Of a stretch of 44,010 nucleotides of DNA, positions 16,858 to 26,969 are shown one piece after another (the first letter of the stretch is position 1; every line of letters starts with the position of its first letter). The notes under the pieces were generated by a model that had not been told where the DNA came from, did not search any database, and worked only from the letters and a program-made list of their open reading frames with translations. Origin of the DNA: a virus; the IMG/VR virus record IMGVR_UViG_3300030380_003863, positions 6,696-50,705 of that record, one strand, 5' to 3'. The translations under genes and the position numbers were made by a program.

Positions 16858-19800
16858 TACCACACCGCCCTCGCTGCAAACATCTCTTGGACATCTGCCA
16901 AACTGAATACATAATCAAAGACTCCAATCTCACCCATCGTCATGTTCCATGCCCAAATCTGGTCATTGTTCGTGTTAGTTGTGGTGTATGCAGTTGCTCC
17001 ATCCGTGCAACCACAGGCCATGTTGTATGTTGAGCCATTGATTGTATAGATTGACATCGGACCGTTGGTGGCCGTTGGTGCTTGGTCAATAGCACCTGCC
17101 GCAGATAAGCCAATGAAACACATACCTGTCTGTGTTAGATCTCCGAGATACTTAGGCAGTTTCCCCTGGATTGGTGTGCCTGTGCCACCTACTAATGTAT
17201 TTACTGACGATGATGTGAATGTGTGAGTGGTGTCTATCTTCTGCGTACTGCCTACATAGAACTCTTCACCACTAAGTCTGAAAGTCACATTCGTTCCTGA
17301 TTTAGACATCGTGAGGTTATGCCATTTGCCCCTAAGGACCCTAACTCCGTCTGCTTGAGCTGCATTTGTCACCGACCTTATGTTTGAGCCATCATGGAAA
17401 AGGAAGAAGAAGCAAGCCTGTTGGTAATCACTTCCTGTACCATCTCCCGTCACCGAGTTTTGCCCTGCTAGGTACAATCCCCAATACCTTCCGGCGGCAT
17501 CACGACCTGTAATCAACGGACCGGATGCCGCTTCCACATTCGCATTGCCAAAGTTAGAACCAAAGTTCGGTTTGAACCAGACGCTTATCGTGTAATCTCC
17601 TGTGCAATCAAAATCTCCCATTGGTCCGTACTCTTTATTCACGGCAGAGCCTGTCCAAAAGTGGGTTGCCACAGTTTGCAAACCATGAAAGTCAAGTCCT
17701 TTAGATGTAGTATCAACTGAGTAAGCAGGACCATTCTGCACATCCATTGTAGCGTGATCTGTTGTTTTTATTGATGCTACCTCAACACCTGCATCAACTG
17801 CCGCTAATCCACTTACACCCGTCAAAGTGTGAGGACTACCGCCTGTACTCTTTCCTGTGTATGTGAAGAAATCTCCACCTGCAATTGCATTGTTCGTGCC
17901 ACTTGATTCAAAGTCAGTAGCATCAACAACATTGAGTGTGCTTCCACTTGAGTAATTGCTTTGCACAGTTGTTGCGGCTTTTCCTCTTGAAACTCTAAGA
18001 GGAGAACCATATATTGCCTCTGTCAAATCCTGTCCTTGATTGTACGATGTGTTGGCAGAAGCAACCTCCTGATCTAATCTAGCATACAAAAGACATCTTT
18101 TGAGAGAACCGTCTTCTTCCTTCAAACGATGATGTATCCCTTGCAATGTGTCCTCATTGATGGTGTCGTTGTTGGTTATATTTGTGAAGTCCAATACCGC
18201 AGAAGCCGTGCTTACCTCATGTAGGTTTTGAAAGCCGGAGAACCCTGTTGGTCCTTTGGAATAGTGATGAAGGAAATCATCGCTATAATCATTTGATGTC
18301 CCATCACTTATGTCAAAGGTGACTCCTGTGTGCCCTCCTCCGAAATACACAATGCCCTCCTCCTCTGTACCAGGATATAGCAATTCAACTTCTATGCCGT
18401 TGATTGCGTTTCCATCCGAATCATAGAACAACTCAATGAAATCAGTAAGACTACCATATGGCACTATACTCCTAATCATAAAAGCATTAGTCACTACATC
18501 TGACGATAAGGTAGTTTTCTGTTGGTCTATTCCTTGAAACGATGCTAATGCACCCTTGACTCTAAGCACACCCTGCATCAATGGACCAGGAGTCTTTGTA
18601 ATACGCTTGAGGTAATCAGTTGCCGTGATGCTAACTGCAAGGTGATTTATGTCTGTATCACTTGAGGGGTTAAATGCTGACAGGGTAGGAGATGTCATAT
18701 CTGGAGCAGTTGCACTTGCACCAAGCAATGTTTCTGCGGTAGGGCTTGATACTGTCGTAACCGTAAATGATCCGCCTAGTCCGTTATAAGACCTCAAATT
18801 ATTAGCAGAATCAAGGGTACTGCCCGCAACCGCACCTTTGAATGTACTAATTGGAACAAATGTTTCTCCGTCTGCACCGATTGGCATAGGAGCTGCAAAT
18901 GAGTTAGTTTGGTATAGCCTACTGTTAGTGGTTATGGGAGCACCATACCCTACTACTTGTGCAGGTTTGTAGGCATATGGTGTTCTATTGCTAAGTCTAA
19001 CATTGAAATTACGCCCCGATGCACCAGGGATTGTGCTATGGATCACTATTGAGATTCCCGATTCACCATCTCTGCTTTCAGTAACAGTTCCTACGAATGC
19101 TCGAACATAACCCATGTGCGTTCCCGTATCTGTGTTAGTTGCAGATACGGGGAATATCGCAGGAGGATCAAAGGCACTACCTCCTGCACTATTTTTTGCT
19201 TGAGGATGCCCTGCCATGTTGATTCTCCTTATGACCTCCTCAACGCAGACATTGAAATCAGAGGTGGTGTTTGCTATTGAGTTGAAATCAATATCCAACG
19301 GCCTAACATATTCAAGTGCTGAACCATCGGCTTTCTTTCCCTTCAATGAAAGAAAACTTGTACGACATAGTATGGGATGCAGAGATTGCCTGTCGTTTGC
19401 CGACTCGTGTGCCGATTGTACATCCCACTCAAAAGCCTCCATGTTCGGTCCGTCTAGGATTAGTATTCTCGCACTATTATTCGGATCTGCATGAACTGCA
19501 TCTGCATTCAATCCTATGATAGCCTTTACAGACTCCCCCAATGCTTCGGCTACAAGTATTCGATCTGATAGTCCTAAAGGCGTTTCACCTGTGGTTATTC
19601 CTGCTATATCCGCTACTGACAATATGATCGGAGAAGAGTCATTGGCAACATTAGTATTGGTATCCACTACTATGAATCCGCCAAGCGTTACAGTCATACC
19701 TGCATCTATGTTTCCTAGATTGCTACTTTCATTGCTTGATGTATCAAGTGGATTCCAGGTTTCAGAAGTTGTGATGGTCAAAGAAGTTCCGTTGTTGTAT

Positions 19801-22800
19801 GCGGCTTTAGCGACAATACCATATCCACTATTCAAGACACCTTCTCCGATTGTGACATAGAAGTTGTCTGCACAATTTGCTTCCAATCCCCTTTCACCTG
19901 TTGTCTTTAGGAATGCAGAGGCATCATCCACATTCAATGTCCCACTACTGTACGATGTAACTACTGCTTGAACAGATGGCCTTTGACATCTTATGAGTGT
20001 CCTAGAGGCAGCTAGCCAATCATAGAGTTGGTCTGTAATCTCAAAGGATGCTACGGGGCTATGTTGCCCCCAATCAACCGCAAACCTAGATTCGTTCTCT
20101 CTCATCTCTGGTCGGTTTATCGCCATTGTACAATCAATACTCATCTTGAATGATTTGTCTGATGGTATTGGTGTTCTCGCATCGTTATCCGAAGCCAACA
20201 AACTATCCACATCATAGAACATAGAGGGGAATAATGGCAATTCAGTCAAGGCTCTAGTGGATGCGTAGTAAGTTGAAGTCTGCTTATCATTACGGACAGA
20301 CGCATTTCCTGATCCTACAATCTTGTCTTTCCAACCAGGCATGAATGGATGTTCTGCAAAGACGGGTTGGATATCCACTCCTCCTTGACCCAAGCCTCCC
20401 AAAGTCATTGTAACTGTGGGAGTTCCAAGATCGCCAATCTCTTTCACGGGCGTTCCTTGACCTAAATTGAAATCTCTTGTAGAGCGATGGTCTAGTATAT
20501 CCATCAAAAGGGAACGGCCTTTGATAGATACCTTTGATTCATCTTCACCGCCTAATTGGGGAGTTATTTCTTCAACCCTGCCTCTCATCAATACCTTCTC
20601 AACATTTGCTTGAAGAACATCAAGAGGGGAGTTTGAAGAATGCGACACATCATCGAGCATAGCAAAACTCGTTCTCTTTGCTGGATGAACTAAAACGAAG
20701 TTAGCATTCCCTGTCAGCTCATTGTCAATGACATCCATAAATGAAAGATTGGATCGTCTAAATGATGAAGGAGTAACTTTGTCATCAGTATGTGTCTTCC
20801 TGTTACTGCCTCCTCCTCCTACTATGTGCATGATGTGGTAATCAGAATTGCTTGTATCATCAGGAGTGTTTGTGCTTGGTATCGCCTTTGGTATAGAGTA
20901 TCCTCGTATTCCTGTGCCTAAACCATATACCGTGTCCTCAATGTTGATGAAAGGAGAGGGAGTGATGTCACCTGTTGGATTGGATGACAAGGTGTGTGAT
21001 GCGGGTTTATCGTTGAAACTGCTTGTAGGAAGGCTCACAAGACCTCCAGGTGCAGTTACTGTGAGAGTTATAGCAGAGGCATCTGTCTGACTACCCGAAT
21101 AAGGCCGTCTAAGCCAATCTGAGAGTGTCCGACCACCAAATACGGCACTACCACAAGGAACAGTCTTAGACACGACTAGATAGGCCGCATTTCCCGTAAC
21201 ATGATCAGGCCGGAACTTGGTACTAACATCTGCCGTTGCTAGGCTTGTACCTGCGACCACTTCTCCTGTCAAGTCTATTGCATTGTAATGAACTTGAATC
21301 TGCCTCGGACCACCTGCACTAATCAATACCGAAGGAGAATCAATTATGGCAATTCTGCTAGTGTCTTCAGGAGTTAAGTGTCTAATGTAATTATCATTTG
21401 TTGGCGAGCCATTTACGAAATCAGCAGTATGCTCTATGTCCAACCCTTTCAACATAAATGGTTTTACATTGCTAACTGCAATAGCGACTATCTCATCCCT
21501 TGTTGAGGAATATACATTCTGACTAAGCGAAGAATCATAGAATCCAACGCCCGATTCAGTCACTATTCGATTGAATACGTTTGAGCTGCTACTGCCCGAA
21601 TCAGTTGCACCGATTGTTGATGCTTTGTTGATTACCTTTGATATCTCTCCATGAAAAACCAATTCTGTGACTTTCACCCTTTCATTCTCTGCGATAAGAG
21701 TATGGATATTTACATCCTCATTAACATAATCAAAGGTGTTTGCGATCCCTTGCACAGTTTGTTTAACCACTTGTTCATCGGGCATCGGTAGCATTTTCAA
21801 GAAGAAATCTCCTTCAATCAAGTTGTATGCAGTTACCGCCCCCATGCCACCGTATGTTTCGCTTGGAGCATACAATGTGTCAGCATCCGTTGAATCTGTG
21901 CTACGACTTTTGGTTGAGAAAAAGAATGCATCATTTGAAAATCCAGAACTGTCTTCAAATCTTTGACCCTGTGTATAATGTGCTAGAGTGAATGTATCTC
22001 TCTTTCTCTTTCTTTGTCCTGTGACTGAATCAGAAACTTCTTTGTTGCCTGGATCAATGAATAAGTCTGCCCTTCCAATTGTAAAATAAACAGGGGTGTT
22101 GTCTGTATGTGCAAATATATGTCCTTGTGTCGTTGGCAGATTATCCACCGTTCCATTGGCCGCATCGTTAGCCAAATGTACAGATGTACAATTTAGACGA
22201 TTATTAGCAAAATCAATTCCGGTTATTCTAATTCGTTCTATACGATTGATAGATGGATTAAGGGTTGATGTGCTTGAAGTGGAGAGTACAGAATTATCTG
22301 AAAACCTCACATTCTGCGAATCTGGGGGCGTTATAACGCCTGTGGAGGGGCTTGTTCCTGCTTGATTGATTACCGCATTAAGCACCGTTGATTTCACACT
22401 TGAGAAATACGCTTGGTCTGTTAAGTCAAGAGTTGAAGAATACCAGGATTGGTCTTTCACTTCTTCCAAAGGTATGCCTTGAGTCAGAGATGCTAGTTTC
22501 TCTAAAGCAGAATACCTGTCAGTAACCCCCCCTGGATTTGCAGGGTAATCTCTAATCTTGAAGTGCGTAGTGCTGAAACTATGCCCTATTGCCACCATAG
22601 GTATATCCAACAATCCATCAAGTCTGTCCGTTCCATCTCTGCCTTGATTGGTAGCTCCTGATCTTGCATGGTCAAAGAAATACACTTCGGGAATATCATA
22701 ATCATCGTCAAATCTCCACAAGCCAAAGGTGTTTTGCATCTTCGTCAAGGGTTCTATTTTTGGATCAACAATTCCTTGAGTGATACGAATGCTCTCAATA

Positions 22801-23420
22801 GCACCTCGAAACTCTCCTCCTCTCCCTCCAATAAATATGTCAGATGATGATTCTTGCAGTAATCCTCCTTCCCCTCCAAGATTGAGTTCGGCTACTATAT
22901 CTCCATTGATGAAACACTTAATTTCAGATTGAGTGTATTGTGCAGTTACTAGAACTAATCCTTGTTGCCCGAATGTCAAATCTTGAGGGCGATGGGCATT
23001 TGATGAAGATGAATAGACTCCCGAATTGCTTACAGTATGAACAGGAGCATTGAATGAGGTGGATAGAGTATAGGGTCTATCGGCAGTATATACTTCAAAC
23101 AGTAATTTGCCATTAGCAAAAGGTTCTCCATACTTCAATCTAAACGATCCTGGTTTCTCAACAATCACTCCTCCATAATCAGGAATAATATATGCATCTA
23201 TTGTGAAAGAGCCTCTGAGTGCGTTCAATGGATTTGATTGTGAATCAATATGTTTTCTTCCAACTTTAGTTGCATGGCTCTTTGTTGATTTGACTGTTCC
23301 TGAGAATTGCTTTGGTCTAAGGTCTATTCCCGATTCTCTATTTCTCCCCGTAGGAACAACCAACCCATCGGTGAAACCGTTTAGACGAAGTGCTTTGCCA
23401 TGAAATCTTACGATGCCCAT
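16857..23420 (-). CDS. Giant baseplate protein with LamG/ConA-like domains at both ends (2187 aa)
   Basis: A concanavalin/LamG-like domain is visible near residues 70-235: SFTIDAYIIPDYGGVIVEK, then LVLVTAQYTQSEIKCFINGD, DIFIGGRGGEFRGAIESIRI, and FGLWRFDDDYDIPE. A second covers about 1910-2187: YTISVWFKPNFGS, GKWHNLTMSKSGTNVTFRLS, and an ending MGEIGVFDYVFSLADVQEMF. Such domains often bind glycans. Between them lie long beta-rich stretches and two small phage-type modules, SSGTLNVDDASAF (about 1150) and STLNVVDATDF with FFTYTGKSTGG (about 1820-1870). It follows the distal-tail gene by one base and overlaps the next giant gene by TAATG. It is likely a baseplate or receptor-binding protein. Its exact place in the tail tip is unknown. 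Confidence 0.7.
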   Translation of the reverse strand: MGIVRFHGKALRLNGFTDGLVVPTGRNRESGIDLRPKQFSGTVKSTKSHATKVGRKHIDSQSNPLNALRGSFTIDAYIIPDYGGVIVEKPGSFRLKYGEPFANGKLLFEVYTADRPYTLSTSFNAPVHTVSNSGVYSSSSNAHRPQDLTFGQQGLVLVTAQYTQSEIKCFINGDIVAELNLGGEGGLLQESSSDIFIGGRGGEFRGAIESIRITQGIVDPKIEPLTKMQNTFGLWRFDDDYDIPEVYFFDHARSGATNQGRDGTDRLDGLLDIPMVAIGHSFSTTHFKIRDYPANPGGVTDRYSALEKLASLTQGIPLEEVKDQSWYSSTLDLTDQAYFSSVKSTVLNAVINQAGTSPSTGVITPPDSQNVRFSDNSVLSTSSTSTLNPSINRIERIRITGIDFANNRLNCTSVHLANDAANGTVDNLPTTQGHIFAHTDNTPVYFTIGRADLFIDPGNKEVSDSVTGQRKRKRDTFTLAHYTQGQRFEDSSGFSNDAFFFSTKSRSTDSTDADTLYAPSETYGGMGAVTAYNLIEGDFFLKMLPMPDEQVVKQTVQGIANTFDYVNEDVNIHTLIAENERVKVTELVFHGEISKVINKASTIGATDSGSSSSNVFNRIVTESGVGFYDSSLSQNVYSSTRDEIVAIAVSNVKPFMLKGLDIEHTADFVNGSPTNDNYIRHLTPEDTSRIAIIDSPSVLISAGGPRQIQVHYNAIDLTGEVVAGTSLATADVSTKFRPDHVTGNAAYLVVSKTVPCGSAVFGGRTLSDWLRRPYSGSQTDASAITLTVTAPGGLVSLPTSSFNDKPASHTLSSNPTGDITPSPFINIEDTVYGLGTGIRGYSIPKAIPSTNTPDDTSNSDYHIMHIVGGGGSNRKTHTDDKVTPSSFRRSNLSFMDVIDNELTGNANFVLVHPAKRTSFAMLDDVSHSSNSPLDVLQANVEKVLMRGRVEEITPQLGGEDESKVSIKGRSLLMDILDHRSTRDFNLGQGTPVKEIGDLGTPTVTMTLGGLGQGGVDIQPVFAEHPFMPGWKDKIVGSGNASVRNDKQTSTYYASTRALTELPLFPSMFYDVDSLLASDNDARTPIPSDKSFKMSIDCTMAINRPEMRENESRFAVDWGQHSPVASFEITDQLYDWLAASRTLIRCQRPSVQAVVTSYSSGTLNVDDASAFLKTTGERGLEANCADNFYVTIGEGVLNSGYGIVAKAAYNNGTSLTITTSETWNPLDTSSNESSNLGNIDAGMTVTLGGFIVVDTNTNVANDSSPIILSVADIAGITTGETPLGLSDRILVAEALGESVKAIIGLNADAVHADPNNSARILILDGPNMEAFEWDVQSAHESANDRQSLHPILCRTSFLSLKGKKADGSALEYVRPLDIDFNSIANTTSDFNVCVEEVIRRINMAGHPQAKNSAGGSAFDPPAIFPVSATNTDTGTHMGYVRAFVGTVTESRDGESGISIVIHSTIPGASGRNFNVRLSNRTPYAYKPAQVVGYGAPITTNSRLYQTNSFAAPMPIGADGETFVPISTFKGAVAGSTLDSANNLRSYNGLGGSFTVTTVSSPTAETLLGASATAPDMTSPTLSAFNPSSDTDINHLAVSITATDYLKRITKTPGPLMQGVLRVKGALASFQGIDQQKTTLSSDVVTNAFMIRSIVPYGSLTDFIELFYDSDGNAINGIEVELLYPGTEEEGIVYFGGGHTGVTFDISDGTSNDYSDDFLHHYSKGPTGFSGFQNLHEVSTASAVLDFTNITNNDTINEDTLQGIHHRLKEEDGSLKRCLLYARLDQEVASANTSYNQGQDLTEAIYGSPLRVSRGKAATTVQSNYSSGSTLNVVDATDFESSGTNNAIAGGDFFTYTGKSTGGSPHTLTGVSGLAAVDAGVEVASIKTTDHATMDVQNGPAYSVDTTSKGLDFHGLQTVATHFWTGSAVNKEYGPMGDFDCTGDYTISVWFKPNFGSNFGNANVEAASGPLITGRDAAGRYWGLYLAGQNSVTGDGTGSDYQQACFFFLFHDGSNIRSVTNAAQADGVRVLRGKWHNLTMSKSGTNVTFRLSGEEFYVGSTQKIDTTHTFTSSSVNTLVGGTGTPIQGKLPKYLGDLTQTGMCFIGLSAAGAIDQAPTATNGPMSIYTINGSTYNMACGCTDGATAYTTTNTNNDQIWAWNMTMGEIGVFDYVFSLADVQEMFAARAVW

Positions 23421-23421
23421 A

Positions 23422-24651
23422 TCATATACCCACCAATTGCTCCACCGCAGTAAAGGTCATCTCATATGACCAAAAGCCATCACCTGCACTATATGATGGG
23501 CTAAACATTGTTAGAACAACAGGTATTGCGACACCTTGTTCTAGGTATGGATTTGGCCTAATGGTTTCATTATTCACTACTATTGTTGGATCGAAAGACT
23601 TTGTATTTTGATCGGAGGAGAAGTCTGTTCCTATTCCCGATGGTATGAGATATTGCCTCAATACCTTGTTGCCATCTGTTGATGAGGCCAATGACTCATA
23701 TGGAACACGAAGTCCTACGATATACTTCTTGACGACATTTGCATTATCCACTCTAAGGAATCTTGAAGCATCTAAGGAAGCAACCCCTTCTGGTATATCC
23801 ACAACCGAACCACCTAATGCATTTGGCGAAATCAATGCCCCACCTGCACTCATGTTTGATAGATTCAACAAATCCTGTACCTTATCTTCCATAGTTAGTT
23901 GAGTAGCTGCAACTCCTCCTACTGCATTTGTCACAAGGAATTGCTTTGTCCAATCCTGTCCTGCATTATCTTTTGATACGGTTACTGTGTGGTTGCCCGC
24001 AGAACCTACGGTCTTGTTTGTAATGGTGATTTTCTCTCCGTTGAATCCTGATCCACTCTGAGAATCTTGAGAGAGAGTTTCAAGTTGGCCGGATGATTGG
24101 GATGTGGTGAATATATCTGAGAAGTTCGTAGTAGTTGTATCCACTTTGACTTGAGCACTTCCCAATGCAGTTGCTATTGTGTCGGAAAGGCTATCGCTAC
24201 TTGTGGTTGAAGATATATTCACCACAATGATACTGTTTGTTGCAACTGTGGAAGAACCGCTACCATTCTTCAACTGTATTGTAATGTCTTCTCCTAATCC
24301 TGCGTTGATTTGGCCGATGCTCTTGAAGTTGATTTCAACTCCGTCTAATTCGGTTTTAACAGTATTCCAACTACTAAACAATTCATACCAAGTTGCTTCT
24401 AATGATTGACTACCATTGATTGATGTGTCAATAGTGAATGCTGAACCAACACCTGGAGTTTGTTGGTCATCGTCTGTAAATATGCCTTGAAGAGTTATGC
24501 CAATTTGTGTTTGATTGAGATCAAGTGCAACACGAGTATTGAGTATTGGAAGGGGATAAGCAGTAATTATCCTGGTCAAATCAAATGTTATACTGTCTGC
24601 ATCCAATTCCATGATGCTACTATCTCTTCGAATGAGTTGTATTCTTGGCAT
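23422..24651 (-). CDS. Distal-tail (Dit)-like baseplate protein
   Basis: The protein has 409 residues and lies directly after the tape measure gene (TGATG overlap), the usual place of the distal tail protein that caps the tube. The N-terminus (IQLIRRDSSIMELDADSITF, then RIITAYPLPIL and RVALDLNQTQIGITLQGIF) and the C-terminus (GFWSYEMTFTAVEQLVG) form a beta domain of the type found in such proteins. In between is a large Ser/Thr/Gly-rich insertion (about residues 110-235). I name it by position and fold pattern. A match to a specific Dit family has not been tested. A GAGAGGA site precedes the ATG. Confidence 0.65.
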   Translation of the reverse strand: MPRIQLIRRDSSIMELDADSITFDLTRIITAYPLPILNTRVALDLNQTQIGITLQGIFTDDDQQTPGVGSAFTIDTSINGSQSLEATWYELFSSWNTVKTELDGVEINFKSIGQINAGLGEDITIQLKNGSGSSTVATNSIIVVNISSTTSSDSLSDTIATALGSAQVKVDTTTTNFSDIFTTSQSSGQLETLSQDSQSGSGFNGEKITITNKTVGSAGNHTVTVSKDNAGQDWTKQFLVTNAVGGVAATQLTMEDKVQDLLNLSNMSAGGALISPNALGGSVVDIPEGVASLDASRFLRVDNANVVKKYIVGLRVPYESLASSTDGNKVLRQYLIPSGIGTDFSSDQNTKSFDPTIVVNNETIRPNPYLEQGVAIPVVLTMFSPSYSAGDGFWSYEMTFTAVEQLVGI

Positions 24652-26258
24652 CAGATTCCTCTCCCATATCCACCTGATCTTGATCGTGATTTGAATACAC
24701 GCTGAACTTCTTTGCTAACTGCCTTTGCAATATCTTGAGGATTGCCATTCGCACCACTAACCGTGATATTGACCGTGTTTTCATTTAGTGTGTTATCGTT
24801 GGTTATGTTTGTAGTGCCTCCACCACCCATTCCTTCTCCTTCTATTGCAACAGGTATGCTCCTGCCATCGGGAAGTGGCACTACTGCCTCAGTACCATGT
24901 AGTATAGCAGGATAACCACTTGTTGGTCCTGTTGCTACTCCTCCACCAGAACCGCTAAATATTCCGCCAATAGATCCTCCAATAGAACCTACGAAATCAG
25001 ATACGCCTCCTACTACATCTCCAAAGTCAGGAATCATGTCAAATATTTCTTGTACGGCATCAAGAAAGCCTTCAAAGATACCTACTATTCCATCAATCGC
25101 AAATTGAATTGCATCCCCTGCTCCGTCTAACATAGTAGAGAAAGCATTGCCAACTGCCTCAATTGGAGGTGTTATGAACTCAAATATTGCATCCTTAATG
25201 CCTACCATTTTATTTATTATCCAATCAACTTTGTTGCCCGCTACTTCGGCCAATGCGTCAAATGGATTCTCTGCCGTGAATATGTAAAGGAGATCGTTTA
25301 GGAATGTATTCATCCAGGAAAGAAGTCCTGTAAAGATACTAATGATGCCTGTTATAACCCCCTCTATTAAGCCTAAGAATGTCATGAAAGCACCTCCTGC
25401 ACCCGCATCTCCTAAAGCCCCGCCAATCTCCACCGCAAGATAAACGACTAACTCAATCAATTTGCCGAATATGACACCTGCTACTTCAAACAACAGACCG
25501 AGAGTTTCTATGAATAGCACTATGAAATCAACTATTCCACTATCAACTAAGAAACTTCCAAACTTGTTGAATGCAGAGGTTAGACTAGATGTCACACTAC
25601 CCCCTGTTATACCTAAATCTTCAAACGCCTTTTGGAATGAGCCAAATATTGCACTTATACCTGCCCAAATGCCCATGAATACCGCAAGCAATGCATGGAA
25701 TACTCCGTGATCGTACATTGCTTCAACCACACTCAACCATGTTGATATCCACCAAGTAAGTATTTCCACCATCAAAGTGACTACTGATACGAAGAATGTT
25801 CCAAACTCGGTAAGAACCGACTTCGCCATTTCAATAGCTGGTCCGAAATCAAAAGCCATTATCTGTTGAATGACTCCTATGAGGATGTCTTTCAAACCGC
25901 TTAAAGCGGATACCAATTCGCCTGTACCACCACCTGCCGAACCAACAGATGAAGTGAGATATGCAAAGACGGATATTACTGTGAATAATATTCCAATCAT
26001 CCCTAGAAAGGACATTCTTATACCATCAACTGTCTTCTCCATAATTCCTAAAGGAACTAACAGACCCTTCATCGGAGCGAGAACTGCTCCAATTCCTGTT
26101 TTTAGTTTAAGCCATAGATTGTAAAACGGGCCAAGAAGTTTATTGAAGATTACAACTTTAGTATAGGATTTTGTCATGGCTTTGCCAAAGTCTTTGTCCA
26201 AAGCCATACCTGCGGCAGAAACTTGTTTTGTCCAATCCGCTAAGTTTGTATCAGCCAT
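24651..26258 (-). CDS. Tail tape measure protein
   Basis: The protein has 535 residues. It begins with an amphipathic helical part (ADWTKQVSAAGMALDKDFGK), followed by at least five long hydrophobic helices (for example MSFLGMIGILFTVISVFAYL, FFVSVVTLMVEILTWWIST and FIVLFIETLGLLFEVAGVIF). It then has a Gly-rich stretch ending in GVATGPTSGYPAILHGTEAV and VPLPDGRSIPV. The GPT...G-x-EAVVPL signature is common near the end of tape measure proteins. At about 0.15 nm per residue it predicts a tail near 80 nm. It starts inside the end of the chaperone frameshift gene and is followed by the distal-tail gene, as in most siphoviruses. The hydrophobic helices may act in membrane passage of DNA. Confidence 0.88.
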   Translation of the reverse strand: MADTNLADWTKQVSAAGMALDKDFGKAMTKSYTKVVIFNKLLGPFYNLWLKLKTGIGAVLAPMKGLLVPLGIMEKTVDGIRMSFLGMIGILFTVISVFAYLTSSVGSAGGGTGELVSALSGLKDILIGVIQQIMAFDFGPAIEMAKSVLTEFGTFFVSVVTLMVEILTWWISTWLSVVEAMYDHGVFHALLAVFMGIWAGISAIFGSFQKAFEDLGITGGSVTSSLTSAFNKFGSFLVDSGIVDFIVLFIETLGLLFEVAGVIFGKLIELVVYLAVEIGGALGDAGAGGAFMTFLGLIEGVITGIISIFTGLLSWMNTFLNDLLYIFTAENPFDALAEVAGNKVDWIINKMVGIKDAIFEFITPPIEAVGNAFSTMLDGAGDAIQFAIDGIVGIFEGFLDAVQEIFDMIPDFGDVVGGVSDFVGSIGGSIGGIFSGSGGGVATGPTSGYPAILHGTEAVVPLPDGRSIPVAIEGEGMGGGGTTNITNDNTLNENTVNITVSGANGNPQDIAKAVSKEVQRVFKSRSRSGGYGRGI

Positions 26259-26616
26259 CCTGCTCCCTCAATTTCTGGTTCATCAGATCGAAACTATCTT
26301 GTAGGGTGGCACTATCACTTGTTGTCCGTATATGCCTCCCTTTATTTTGATTTCCTTGAGCGTTATAACGAGATCTTTGTTTTTCAAGCCGTTTTGACTC
26401 CTCTGCTTGCTTTTCTTGATGTGCCCGAACAAAGTTATACAGAAAATATACACGCTCAGGTGGTTGGTCATCCCAAGAGTGTGGAGGACAATTAAAATGA
26501 CTACCCAATACATAGGTTATAGCCTGGTACGAGAGCATGATGCTCTGTTTAGGAGTGAAGTGACCTACCCTGCCATCTGAATTGAGAAACCTTCGGAGTT
26601 CAGGGTAGGTTATTCC
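26251..26616 (-). CDS. Tail assembly chaperone, -1 frameshift extension (GT-like)
   Basis: This frame is open from the slippery site of the upstream chaperone down to the tape measure gene and encodes 121 residues (ITYPELRRFLNSDGRVG onward, through SHFNCPPHSWDDQPPERVYF and a basic helix with KQAEESKRLEKQRSRYN). It has no start codon with a ribosome binding site; the ATG at 26538 lies inside and has none. It is best read as the -1 extension of the 119-residue protein, giving a fused protein of about 239 residues, like gpG-T of lambda. Such fused chaperones bind the tape measure and help tail tube assembly. The coding sequence would join 26969-26616 to 26616-26251. Confidence 0.82.
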   Translation of the reverse strand, partial: GITYPELRRFLNSDGRVGHFTPKQSIMLSYQAITYVLGSHFNCPPHSWDDQPPERVYFLYNFVRAHQEKQAEESKRLEKQRSRYNAQGNQNKGRHIRTTSDSATLQDSFDLMNQKLREQDG

Positions 26617-26969
26617 AAAGGGGCTTGCTCACCGCCAGCGAATGCTTCCATCAAAGATTCAAGTGATGGCAAGACCTTGATTAGTTCCTTGCCCACTTCA
26701 GGACTTAATTTTAGAATGTCTTTCTTAGATATTGCAGGATCAGTTTTCTCTATACAATTTGTAAGAACATACGAATAGTATCCTCCAAAATCAATTGAAG
26801 GAGCAGGTTCGCCATCAACCATTTGGAAATCAACAAACCTAGATATCGCTTCTTGTTGCTGAATCCAAGTGAGTGGTTTTACGAAAACCACTAAAACGCC
26901 TTTTTCTGTTTCAACCTCGTGCCTAACCGAACTTGATACGGTTAGAAAATCATTCGCCTTCAACGCCAT
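26610..26969 (-). CDS. Tail assembly chaperone (G-like)
   Basis: The protein has 119 residues: a beta-rich N-terminus (KANDFLTVSSSVRHEVETEK, GVLVVFVKPLTWIQQQEAI), then helices (KKDILKLSPEVGKELIKVLP and SLESLMEAFAGGEQ). Size and position, between the tail tube and tape measure, are those of siphovirus tail assembly chaperones. A slippery CCCTTTG lies one codon before the stop. The ATG at 26969 is preferred because AAGGAG is 9 bases upstream of it, while the in-frame ATG at 26978 directly abuts that site. Its start lies inside the end of the SAP-protein gene. Confidence 0.8.
   Translation of the reverse strand: MALKANDFLTVSSSVRHEVETEKGVLVVFVKPLTWIQQQEAISRFVDFQMVDGEPAPSIDFGGYYSYVLTNCIEKTDPAISKKDILKLSPEVGKELIKVLPSLESLMEAFAGGEQAPLE
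26616..26622 (-). promoter_or_regulatory. Programmed -1 ribosomal frameshift site CCCTTTG
   Basis: On the minus strand the heptamer reads C CCT TTG in the chaperone frame. It has the form X XXY YYZ, so both tRNAs can re-pair one base back on CCC TTT. The zero frame ends one codon later (GAA TAA), while the -1 frame stays open for 121 codons to the tape measure gene. Position and frame direction match the frameshift of lambda G/T and most long-tailed phages. Confidence 0.8.

Noticed and set aside
26251-26538. Independent gene starting at ATG 26538
   Set aside because: No ribosome binding site precedes the ATG, and the frame is open further upstream to a canonical slippery site. It is better read as a -1 frameshift extension.
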